DNA from: UBA6256 sp050261335
GTDB taxonomy: Bacteria; Bacillota; SHA-98; UBA4971
DNA: 64,000 nucleotides
Direction: 5' to 3'
Assembly (NCBI GenBank): GCA_050261335.1
Contig: JBLNDE010000041.1
Location: 1 to 64,000, forward strand
In this document: in pieces, positions 48,647 to 56,031 of the stretch
How the letters are laid out: each line of letters begins with the position of its first letter
How positions within the stretch are numbered: the first letter of the stretch is position 1
Translations under genes and position numbers: made by a program
The notes under the pieces: model-generated
Seen by the model: only the letters and a program-made list of their open reading frames with translations
Told to the model about the DNA's origin: nothing
The model's database searches: none

Positions 48647-48855
48647 GTAGATCGCCACAGATTCGCGCTCCTTGTCGGCGCGCAGGTCCTCCCCAGGGAT
48701 GCCGGTGTCGCCCTCCGGGTACTGCGCGTGCGGTGAGATGAGTCAAAACCTCGAGCTTGAGGCTGGCCGAATTCCAGGCGCCCCGCCCTGGCAAGCGTCG
48801 GCAGCCGCAGCACCGTCAGGAGTAGGGCGTAAACTCGCGGCGCCATACTTGGGCC
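48647..48855 (-). repeat. Palindromic repeat copy F (variant ends, reverse orientation)
   Basis: Reverse complement of the copy C type: GTAGATCGCCACAG, GGCGCGCAGGTCCTC, GCCGGTGT, GGCTGGCCGAATTCC, GCCGCAGCACCGTCAG and AACTCGCGGCGCC all have counterparts in C. It fills most of the 348-base gap between comM and dprA. Just before it, the 12-mer GAGACGACCGCC occurs twice in tandem (about 48609-48632). No promoter is obvious. Confidence 0.7.
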
Positions 48856-48932
48856 GACCGCAGGGCAGGCCGGGGGCAGCAGTCAGGCGTGGGGAGCGGG
48901 CTTTTCCCTGTGAGTGAGCGGGTGGACGACAT

Positions 48933-50039
48933 ATGGACGAGAGAGAGTGCACAATAGCCCTGAACATGGTGAGCACCATCGGCGGCGCGAGGCTTGCCAG
49001 CCTCATCCAGTGCTTTGGCTCGGCGCGCGAGGCCCTGCTGGCGAGGGAGGATGCGTTGCTGCGCGTCGAGGGCATCGGCCCGGTGACGGTGCAGAGGATC
49101 GCCGAAGTGCGCGACGGGCGGTTGCTCCGGGACGAACTCCAGAGGGCTGACGGCCTCGGGGTAAACATAGTCACCACGTCGGACCCGGGCTATCCCGAAC
49201 GGCTACTCAACATCGACCACCCTCCCCCGGTGCTTTACGTCAAGGGCGAGATCCTGCCGCGTGACGGGCTGGCCATTGCGGTGGTCGGAGCGAGGCGTGC
49301 CACGCGCTACGGGCGCGAGGTGGCGCGTCTCGTCGCAGGGGAGGCGGCGGGTGCCGGCTTCACCATCGTGTCGGGGATGGCACGGGGCGTCGACTCCGCG
49401 GCCCACCGCGGCGCACTCGACACAGGCGGGCGTACGATCGCCGTCCTCGGGTGCGGGGTCGACGTGGTGTATCCCCCCGAGAACGAGAAACTCGCCGAGG
49501 AGATTGCAGGAAACGGGGCGCTCGTGAGCGAACGGTGTCTCGGGACCCGTCCGTACGGACAGAACTTCCCCGCGCGCAACAGGATCATAAGCGGCCTTTC
49601 CCTCGGCGTCGTGGTGGTGGAGGCCCGGGAGACGAGCGGTGCTCTCATCACAGCGAAGTTCGCTCTCGAGCAGGGGCGCGACGTGTTCGCGGTTCCCGGC
49701 GACATCCGCAGCCCGCTGTCCCGGGGGACCCACCAGCTCATCAGGGACGGCGCGAGGCTGGTCGAGGGGATCGGAGACATCCTGGAGGAGCTGGGCATGG
49801 AGAACGTGGCAGCTCCCGAGACCCATGGGACCAGGGAAGAGAGCAGCCTGCGTCTGTCGGCCCGGGAGAGGCGGGTCCTGGCGGCGCTGGACTTTTCACC
49901 GGCGTCCGCAGATGATATAGTAGACGAGACGGGGCTGGGACCGCGGGACGTCGCGGTGGCCCTCGCCGGCCTCGAGGTCCGGGGCCTTGTCGCTCGCGCT
50001 CTCGATGGCTACGTGCGACGCGCGAAAGAAGGTGGTTGA
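48933..50039 (+). CDS. dprA: DNA-processing protein DprA
   Basis: Loads RecA on incoming single-stranded DNA (368 aa). N-terminal helix-hairpin-helix-like region (VEGIGPVTVQRIAEVRDG), then the Rossmann-like core: DPGYPERLLNIDHPPPVLYV, VVGARRATRYGREVA, IVSGMARGVDSAAHRGALD and EYPP-type VVYPPENEKLAEEI. The C-terminal winged helix is about residues 300-365. Start ATG 48933; the ribosome binding site (GCGGGTGGA) is weak. Order dprA-smg-like-topA is conserved. Confidence 0.94.
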   Translation: MDERECTIALNMVSTIGGARLASLIQCFGSAREALLAREDALLRVEGIGPVTVQRIAEVRDGRLLRDELQRADGLGVNIVTTSDPGYPERLLNIDHPPPVLYVKGEILPRDGLAIAVVGARRATRYGREVARLVAGEAAGAGFTIVSGMARGVDSAAHRGALDTGGRTIAVLGCGVDVVYPPENEKLAEEIAGNGALVSERCLGTRPYGQNFPARNRIISGLSLGVVVVEARETSGALITAKFALEQGRDVFAVPGDIRSPLSRGTHQLIRDGARLVEGIGDILEELGMENVAAPETHGTREESSLRLSARERRVLAALDFSPASADDIVDETGLGPRDVAVALAGLEVRGLVARALDGYVRRAKEGG

Positions 50040-50040
50040 A

Positions 50041-50400
50041 TTGGTCGACCGCAGGCGCGGCCGGTCTCACCCGGCGCCCCGCCGGGTCCTGGGCGCGCGA
50101 AGAGTATTAAACACCGATGAGCGACAGAAGCTAACAGTCGATGCGTGGGGCCTTGTAACGTTCTTGCAGGAGGCAGGTCTCGTCCGTCCTGACGAACTGG
50201 AAGAGGCCATGCTTCTTGTGACGGCGGTGGACGCCGGTCGTATCGATGCGGCTGACATGGCACTGGTGCTGTCCAGCGTCATAGACGACAGGGAGAGGGT
50301 GGCCATGATACTCGGCCAGGCAACGGGCGGTGAGGTTGACGGCGAGACAGCCCAGGATGAGGATGAGGACCCGCGGCCGGAACCTCGGCTGCTTCACTAA
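50041..50400 (+). CDS. Short Smg-like (DUF494) protein
   Basis: A 119-residue protein between dprA and topA, the place where smg sits in many bacteria. The middle part (LTVDAWGLVTFLQEAGLVRP, DELEEAMLLVTAVDAGRI, DAADMALVLSSVIDD) resembles the C-terminal half of Smg/DUF494. The N-terminal half is replaced by a basic stretch (RRRGRSHPAPRR) and the tail is acidic (AQDEDEDPRPEP). Start TTG 50041 follows AAGGTGG. Function unknown; assignment rests on weak similarity and position. Confidence 0.6.
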   Translation: MVDRRRGRSHPAPRRVLGARRVLNTDERQKLTVDAWGLVTFLQEAGLVRPDELEEAMLLVTAVDAGRIDAADMALVLSSVIDDRERVAMILGQATGGEVDGETAQDEDEDPRPEPRLLH

Positions 50401-50429
50401 GACCTGCAAACGGGACAGGGAGTGTCAGG

Positions 50430-52535
50430 ATGTCGAAATCCCTTGTTATTGTTGAGTCGCCCGCCAAAGCGAAGACCATAGGCAAGTTCCTCGGGCCGGG
50501 CTACACTGTGAAGGCCTCCAAGGGCCACGTGCGTGACCTCCCCAAGAGCAGACTCGGTGTGGACGTCAAGGACGGTTACGAGCCGCATTACGTGGTCCTG
50601 AGGGACCGGGGGGATATCATTCGCGAGCTCAAGAACGCGGTCGAGTCTGCCCCAGGGGTGCTGCTCGCCACCGACCCGGATCGCGAAGGAGAGGCGATAT
50701 CGTGGCACCTCACGCAGGTGCTGGGGATCGACCCGGGGAGCCCCTGCCGCATAGAGTTCAATGAGATAACGAGGCCCGCCATAAGGGCTGCGCTGGAAAG
50801 CCCCAGGGCGATCGACCTTGACCGGGTGAACGCCCAGCAGGCCAGGCGGGTGTTGGACCGTCTCGTGGGCTACAGTCTGAGCCCTCTCCTCTGGAAGAAG
50901 GTCCGCCGCGGCCTCTCGGCGGGCAGAGTGCAGTCGGTGGCCGTCAGGCTCGTCTGCGACAGGGAAAGGGAAATCCAGGCGCATGTCCCCCGGGAATACT
51001 GGTCGATCACTGCACACCTCCGGTCCTCCGATGAGCTACGGGAGTTCCCGGCGAAGCTGGTGCTCCGCGCAGGCCGTAAGTTCGAGATCCGCAACGAGGG
51101 TGAGGCCAAGTCCATTCTGGACGACCTCTCCGGCGCAACTTACCAGGTGGCGAAGGTCACAAGAAGGGAGCGGCGCCGGAACCCCGCGCCTCCCTTCACC
51201 ACGAGCACTTTGCAGCAGGAAGCGTCGAGGAGGCTCGGGTTCGGCTCGCGGAAGACAATGCAGGTGGCTCAGCAGCTGTACGAGGGACTGCAGCTTGGAG
51301 ACGAGGGCAGCGTCGGCCTGGTCACATACATCCGCACCGACTCTGTGCGGATCGCGGCCGAGGCCGAGCAGGCTGCGAGGGCGTTCATCGGCAGGACCTA
51401 CGGGCGGGAGTATGTGCCCGGCCAGCCCAGGCGATACCGGGCCAAGGCAACGAGCCAGGATGCCCACGAGGCGATACGTCCAACCTCTGTCGAGAGGCTC
51501 CCTGACCAGGTGAAGGCCCACCTGACCCGCGACCAGTGCAGGCTCTACCGTCTCATCTGGGAAAGGTTCGTGGCGAGCCAGATGGAGTCGGCGGTGCTCG
51601 ATGCCATGAGCGTTGACGTGCAGGCACAGGCCTATACTTTCAGGGCGACCGGGTCCAGGATCAAGTTCCCGGGGTTCACCCTCGTATACCAGGAGGCCGC
51701 CGATAACGGCAAGGACGAGGAGCCGGGCCTGCCGGAGGTGCACGAGGGCGAGACCCTCGGGCTCGTGCGGCTCGAGCCTGCGCAGCATTTCACGGAACCG
51801 CCCCCGCGGTACACCGAGGCTGCCCTGGTGAAGGCACTGGAGGAGAACGGAATAGGGCGGCCCAGCACATACGCGCCCATAATCGACACGATTCTGAAGC
51901 GCGGGTATGTGGTGTTGGAGGAAAAGAGGTTTCATCCCACCCAGCTCGGGTTCGTGGTCGTGGATCTCCTCAAGCAGGTTTACCCGCAGGTGGTCGACGT
52001 GGCGTTCACGGCGGAGATGGAGAGCCAGCTCGACAGGATCGCCGAAGGCAAGCTCGACTGGGTCGAGGTCATCGACGAATTCTACGTTCCGTTCGAGAAG
52101 ACGCTCAGCGCGGCCGAGCAGAGCGTAGGACGGGTCAGGGTCCCTGACGAGGTCACCGACGAGAAGTGCCCCGAGTGCGGGCGTCCGCTCGTGGTGAAGC
52201 ACGGCAAATTCGGGACGTTCCTGGGGTGTCAGGGGTATCCTGAGTGCACGTTCACCAAGAAGATGGTCCGCTCTGCCGGGGTGAACTGCCCTGAGTGCGG
52301 CGCGGAGGTGGTCGAGCGGAAGACCAGGAAGGGAAGGAAGTTCTACGGGTGCAGCAGGTACCCCGATTGCCGCTTTACCACGTGGTACGCCCCTGTGAAG
52401 GCCGCCTGTCCGAAGTGCGGGGCCTTTCTCGTCAGGCGCGGCGGAAAGGGCGGGTTCCTCGCGTGCGTGCGGGAGACGTGTGATTACCGGGAGGGGACCA
52501 AAGCCGAGCCCGGCGGCAACGAATCCTCTGCCTGA
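50430..52535 (+). CDS. topA: DNA topoisomerase I
   Basis: Type IA topoisomerase relaxing negative supercoils (701 aa). Toprim domain LVIVESPAKAKTIGKFLGPG with DPDREGEAISWHL; active Tyr in VGLVTYIRTDSVRIAAEAE; and DAHEAIRPTS. Three zinc ribbons at the C-terminus: CPECGRP...CQGYPEC, CPECGAE...CSRYPDC, and CPKCGAF...CVRETC. Start ATG 50430. Its TGA stop lies within the left end of repeat D. Confidence 0.97.
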   Translation: MSKSLVIVESPAKAKTIGKFLGPGYTVKASKGHVRDLPKSRLGVDVKDGYEPHYVVLRDRGDIIRELKNAVESAPGVLLATDPDREGEAISWHLTQVLGIDPGSPCRIEFNEITRPAIRAALESPRAIDLDRVNAQQARRVLDRLVGYSLSPLLWKKVRRGLSAGRVQSVAVRLVCDREREIQAHVPREYWSITAHLRSSDELREFPAKLVLRAGRKFEIRNEGEAKSILDDLSGATYQVAKVTRRERRRNPAPPFTTSTLQQEASRRLGFGSRKTMQVAQQLYEGLQLGDEGSVGLVTYIRTDSVRIAAEAEQAARAFIGRTYGREYVPGQPRRYRAKATSQDAHEAIRPTSVERLPDQVKAHLTRDQCRLYRLIWERFVASQMESAVLDAMSVDVQAQAYTFRATGSRIKFPGFTLVYQEAADNGKDEEPGLPEVHEGETLGLVRLEPAQHFTEPPPRYTEAALVKALEENGIGRPSTYAPIIDTILKRGYVVLEEKRFHPTQLGFVVVDLLKQVYPQVVDVAFTAEMESQLDRIAEGKLDWVEVIDEFYVPFEKTLSAAEQSVGRVRVPDEVTDEKCPECGRPLVVKHGKFGTFLGCQGYPECTFTKKMVRSAGVNCPECGAEVVERKTRKGRKFYGCSRYPDCRFTTWYAPVKAACPKCGAFLVRRGGKGGFLACVRETCDYREGTKAEPGGNESSA

Positions 52536-52713
52536 GTGCGAGCTCACAAATCCACGCTGGTTCGGGAGAACCTTCTCGGTTGCCGGTGTTGCATTCCGGG
52601 GGCGGCGCGCCTCGTTGGATTTGGCATTGAGGTTCGCCAGATCGAGAGCGCCCCGTCGTGCAGGCACTGGCAACCCTTGGCACAGTGGCGGTGGTTTCCG
52701 GACCGGCGCCTGG
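52532..52713 (-). repeat. Palindromic repeat copy D (182 bp, reverse orientation)
   Basis: Left end CTGAGTGCGAGCTCACAAAT begins inside the topA stop codon. Read on the minus strand the core matches copy A (TGCACGACGGGGCG, CCAAATCCAACGAGGCGCGC, AACACCGGCAACC). The right end GGTTTCCGGACCGGCGCCTGG differs from the equivalent block of A only by transitions. No gene lies between it and trmFO. Confidence 0.82.
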
Positions 52714-52797
52714 TGCTCCTCTGGCCTATGAGCAACCCATCCTGTTTTATGAGTCCACATGAGTGTTGATTACCCGGGGCGCCGGTGGGGAGGAAGC

Positions 52798-54138
52798 ATG
52801 CTCGATCCTGGTGTAACTGGCGTGATGGTGGTGGGGGGCGGCCTCGCGGGCGTCGAGGCCGCATGGCAGGCTGCGAGGCATGGCCTGCAAGTGACGCTCG
52901 CGGAGATGCGTCCGGCGATGATGACCCCTGCTCATACCACGGGCGACCTCGCCGAGCTGGTGTGCTCCAATTCCCTGGGATCCGACAGCCCGGACAGCGC
53001 TGCCGGCGTGCTCAAAGAGGAGATGCGGATCCTGGGGTCTATCATCATGAGGTGCGCAGAAGGCTCGAGGATCGCCGCCGGGTCTGCGCTGGCGTGCGAT
53101 AGACTGCGGTTCGCACGTCTCGTTACGGCGTACATCGAGCGCTGTCCCAGGGTGAAGACGGTGAGGGAAGAGGTGCGCACGATCCCCGAGGGCGTCCCGG
53201 TGGTGATAGCAACGGGCCCCCTCACGTCAGACAGCCTGGCGCAGGACATGGCCCGGCTTGCTGGCACCGCGCATCTCTACTTTTATGACGCTGTATCGCC
53301 GATAGTGACCGCGCAGTCGTGCGACATGTCGAGGGCCTTCTGGGGATCTCGCTACGGCCGGGGCGGCGACGACTATCTCAATTGCCCGATGACCAAGGAG
53401 GAGTACGATCGTTTCTATGACGCGCTCGTCTCGGCGAGGTGCGCGCCGGTCCACGGGTTCGAGGACACGAGAGTCTTCGAGGCGTGCATGCCCGTGGAGG
53501 TCCTGGCGCGGAGGGGGCGCGAGGCCCTCGCGTACGGTCCCATGCGGCCGGTGGGCCTGGTGGACCCGCGGACGGGCGAGAGGCCCTACGCCGTTGTGCA
53601 ACTGAGACGTGAGGACGAGGACGGGACGCTTCTCAACATGGTGGGCTTTCAGACGCGGCTCGCCTGGGACGAGCAGCGGCGCGTCTTCCGGATGATCCCG
53701 GGTCTGGAGCACGCCGAGTTCGTAAGGTACGGGGTGATGCACAGGAACACCTACATAAACTCGCCGGAACTCCTCCGGCCGACCCTGCAGTTCCGCTCCC
53801 GCGACACGCTCTTCTTCGCCGGCCAGCTGACCGGAGTAGAGGGCTACGTCGAGTCCGCAGCCTCGGGCCTTGTGGCCGGCGTGAACGTCGCCAGGCTGGC
53901 TACCGGGCATGATCCCCTGGTGTTCCCGGCCGAGACGGTCCACGGCAGCCTGTGCCGGTACATAACCGGACCCCGGCGGGGCCCCTTCCAGCCCATGAAC
54001 GCAAACTTCGGGATCATGCCCCGTCCCGAAGGGAAGCTCAGGGGAAAGGCCGCCAGACGCCAAATCGCGACATCAGCCCTCAACGCGATGAGGAATTTCG
54101 AGAAAACCCTCCGAAGTGGGCTTGAAGAACTGTTATAA
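52798..54138 (+). CDS. trmFO: Methylenetetrahydrofolate-tRNA-(uracil54-C5)-methyltransferase
   Basis: Folate- and FAD-dependent enzyme that makes ribothymidine 54 in tRNA (446 aa). FAD motif VMVVGGGLAGVEAAWQAARH; TTGDLAELVCSNSLGSD; catalytic Cys in YLNCPMTKEEYD; GFQTRLAWDEQRRVFRMIPG; and FAGQLTGVEGYVESAASGLV (20 residues). Start ATG 52798 follows GGGGAGG at four bases. Order topA-trmFO-xerC-hslVU-codY is identical to B. subtilis. Confidence 0.97.
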   Translation: MLDPGVTGVMVVGGGLAGVEAAWQAARHGLQVTLAEMRPAMMTPAHTTGDLAELVCSNSLGSDSPDSAAGVLKEEMRILGSIIMRCAEGSRIAAGSALACDRLRFARLVTAYIERCPRVKTVREEVRTIPEGVPVVIATGPLTSDSLAQDMARLAGTAHLYFYDAVSPIVTAQSCDMSRAFWGSRYGRGGDDYLNCPMTKEEYDRFYDALVSARCAPVHGFEDTRVFEACMPVEVLARRGREALAYGPMRPVGLVDPRTGERPYAVVQLRREDEDGTLLNMVGFQTRLAWDEQRRVFRMIPGLEHAEFVRYGVMHRNTYINSPELLRPTLQFRSRDTLFFAGQLTGVEGYVESAASGLVAGVNVARLATGHDPLVFPAETVHGSLCRYITGPRRGPFQPMNANFGIMPRPEGKLRGKAARRQIATSALNAMRNFEKTLRSGLEELL

Positions 54139-54150
54139 TTATGCTACAAT
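54122..54150 (+). promoter_or_regulatory. Promoter for xerC-hslVU(-codY)
   Basis: TTGAAG (54122-54127) and TACAAT (54145-54150) are 17 bases apart, overlapping the trmFO stop. The leader of about 230 bases to xerC is very GC-rich with nested GCCGGCGCC-type hairpins and no clear gene. Confidence 0.72.
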
Positions 54151-54386
54151 TTCAGGCTAGATAGGTCGCCGCCAGACCGCTGGCCGGCGCCGACCGGCGC
54201 CGGGTCGTGCCGGCCCGTGCCGGGTCGCGCTTGGGTACGACGGGGTGGCTGGCGCGGCCGAAGGGGCCGCGAGCGCCTTGGTAGACGCAAGTTGCCTGGA
54301 TGGCCGGGTGGCCGGATGGGCGCGGCCGCCAGGGCGCCGGGCGCCGGGTGAACGGCGACCGGAGCGGAGCAGGAGGGACGGTTCTG

Positions 54387-55286
54387 GTGCTTGCCTCGGA
54401 GGTCGATGGTTTTCTCGCGCAGCTTGCGCTCGAAAAGGGCGCATCGCCCAATACTCTCGACGCTTATGCCCACGACGTCCATTGCTTCATCGATTTCCTG
54501 GGCGACATCCTTCAGGGGGAGGGCAGCCCGTCTGACATAACGCACCTCGAGATAAGAGCATATCTTGCGAGCCTGCAGAGGGCGAAGTACTCGCGGCGGA
54601 CCATAGCGCGGCGGCTCGCGGCTGTACGCTCGTTCTTCGCGTACCTGTGCAGGAAGGGAGTCTGCCCGACGAACCCCGCCAGGAGCGTGAGCGCACCGAA
54701 ACTCGGGCGGATGCTTCCGCGCTTTCTCCACGAGGGCGACGTGGAGAGCCTCCTCGAGTCTCCGCCGCGCGACACCCCGCTCGGCCTTCGCGACAGGGCC
54801 GTCTTCGAGACGCTGTATGCGGCGGGCTTGCGCGTAGGCGAGTTGGTGGGGCTCGACACCGGGGATGCTGATTTGGACCATGGCTTCGTGCGAGCATTCG
54901 GGAAGGGCGGCAAAGAGCGTATCGTGCCCATCGGAGACCGGGCCGTTGACGCGTTGAGGGAGTACCTGGGCCGGGGAAGGCCGCGGCTAGTCGGTGCGCG
55001 TCCGGACGTAGGAGCGCTGTTTCTGAACTACAGGGGCGGGAGGCTTTCAGCCAGGGCCGTGCAGACCATGGTCGACCGTCACATACGCAGAGTGAGCATC
55101 GACAAGAAGGTGAGTCCCCACGCGATCAGGCACTCCTTTGCCACCCATCTCCTGGACCACGGAGCTGATCTGCGAGCCGTGCAGGAGCTGCTGGGGCACG
55201 TGAGCATATCCACGACGCAGATCTACACTCACGTGACCCGCGAGAAGCTCAAGCTCGTGTATGACAGGGCTCATCCTCGAGCCTGA
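54387..55286 (+). CDS. xerC: Tyrosine recombinase XerC
   Basis: Site-specific recombinase that resolves chromosome dimers (299 aa). The N-terminal SAM-like domain is about residues 1-90 (FLAQLALEKGASPNTLDAYA). Catalytic residues: Arg in AAGLRVGELVGLD, Lys in FGKGGKERIVPIG, HxxR in SPHAIRHSFATHLLDHG, and His and Tyr in LGHVSISTTQIYTHV. Start GTG 54387 follows AGGAGGG. This is the codV position next to hslVU. The TGA stop is contributed by the left end of repeat E. Confidence 0.95.
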   Translation: MLASEVDGFLAQLALEKGASPNTLDAYAHDVHCFIDFLGDILQGEGSPSDITHLEIRAYLASLQRAKYSRRTIARRLAAVRSFFAYLCRKGVCPTNPARSVSAPKLGRMLPRFLHEGDVESLLESPPRDTPLGLRDRAVFETLYAAGLRVGELVGLDTGDADLDHGFVRAFGKGGKERIVPIGDRAVDALREYLGRGRPRLVGARPDVGALFLNYRGGRLSARAVQTMVDRHIRRVSIDKKVSPHAIRHSFATHLLDHGADLRAVQELLGHVSISTTQIYTHVTREKLKLVYDRAHPRA

Positions 55287-55464
55287 GCGTGAGTCCGGAA
55301 ATCCATGCCGGTCTGGGAGAGACCTCCGGGTTTCCGGTGCTTCCACGACGGGATGCTCTGGATTTGCCAAGCCTGAATGCTGAATCCGACGAGCCGTGCC
55401 GTCCCCGGGGCGCGATGCTGGCAGTGGCTGGCAAAGTGGCGGTGGTTCCTGAACCCGCACTCAG
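55283..55464 (+). repeat. Palindromic repeat copy E (182 bp)
   Basis: Left end CTGAGCGTGAGTCCGGAAAT and right end (GGTTCCTGAACCCGCACTCAG, 55444-55464) are imperfect inverted repeats with mostly transition differences. The core has TCCACGACGGGATG, a central GGATT...AATCC hairpin and GCCGTCCCCGGGG. It begins in the xerC stop codon and ends 26 bases before the hslV start. Its plus frame is open into hslV. Confidence 0.85.
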
Positions 55465-55489
55465 CCTGAAACCTAAGGGAGTGAGCCGC

Positions 55490-56017
55490 GTGTTTCACGC
55501 CACGACTGTAGTTGCCGTAAGGCGCGGCGGCCATGTGGCCGTCGCCGGCGACGGCCAGGTGACCTTCGGAAATACCGTGATGAAGCACGGGGCGAAGAAG
55601 GTCAGAAGGATCCATGACGGCAAAGTGCTGGCGGGCTTCGCAGGGGCGGCCGCTGACGCTTTCGCCCTGTTCGAGAAGTTTGAGGGGAAGCTGGAGGAGT
55701 TTCACGGGAACCTTCCGAGGGCCGCTGTGGAGCTTGCCAAGGAATGGCGGCTCGATAGAGCCCTGCGCCGACTGGAGGCACTTCTCGTGGTGGCAGACGT
55801 GTCCCATCTTCTCGTGATATCGGGGAGCGGCGATGTCATCGAGCCCGACGACGACGTGGTGGCCGTCGGGTCGGGCGGCCCGTATGCGCTTGCCGCTGCG
55901 CGGGCTCTCATCCGGCACACGGACCTTCCCTGCCGTGACGTCGCCACGGAGGCGCTCAAGATCGCCGCGTCCATCTGCATATATACAAATGAAGAGGTCT
56001 CTTGCGAGGAGCTTTGA
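55490..56017 (+). CDS. hslV: ATP-dependent protease subunit HslV (ClpQ)
   Basis: Proteolytic subunit of the HslUV protease (175 aa). The sequence FHATTVVAVRRGGHVAVAGD contains the N-terminal Thr nucleophile (second-strand TT) after a short propeptide, and GQVTFGNTVMK, GFAGAAADAFALFEKFEGKL, GSGGPYALAAARAL are conserved. Start GTG 55490 follows AAGGGAG (55475-55481); longer frames would read through repeat E and would bury the catalytic Thr. Overlap-free, 14 bases before hslU. Confidence 0.96.
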   Translation: MFHATTVVAVRRGGHVAVAGDGQVTFGNTVMKHGAKKVRRIHDGKVLAGFAGAAADAFALFEKFEGKLEEFHGNLPRAAVELAKEWRLDRALRRLEALLVVADVSHLLVISGSGDVIEPDDDVVAVGSGGPYALAAARALIRHTDLPCRDVATEALKIAASICIYTNEEVSCEEL

Positions 56018-56031
56018 AGGGAGGCACGAGG

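Noticed and set aside
54150..54386. Another copy of the palindromic repeat upstream of xerC
   Set aside because: The region is rich in GCCGGCGCC-like hairpins and contains TACGACGGGGTGG, but the block order and ends of the family are absent.
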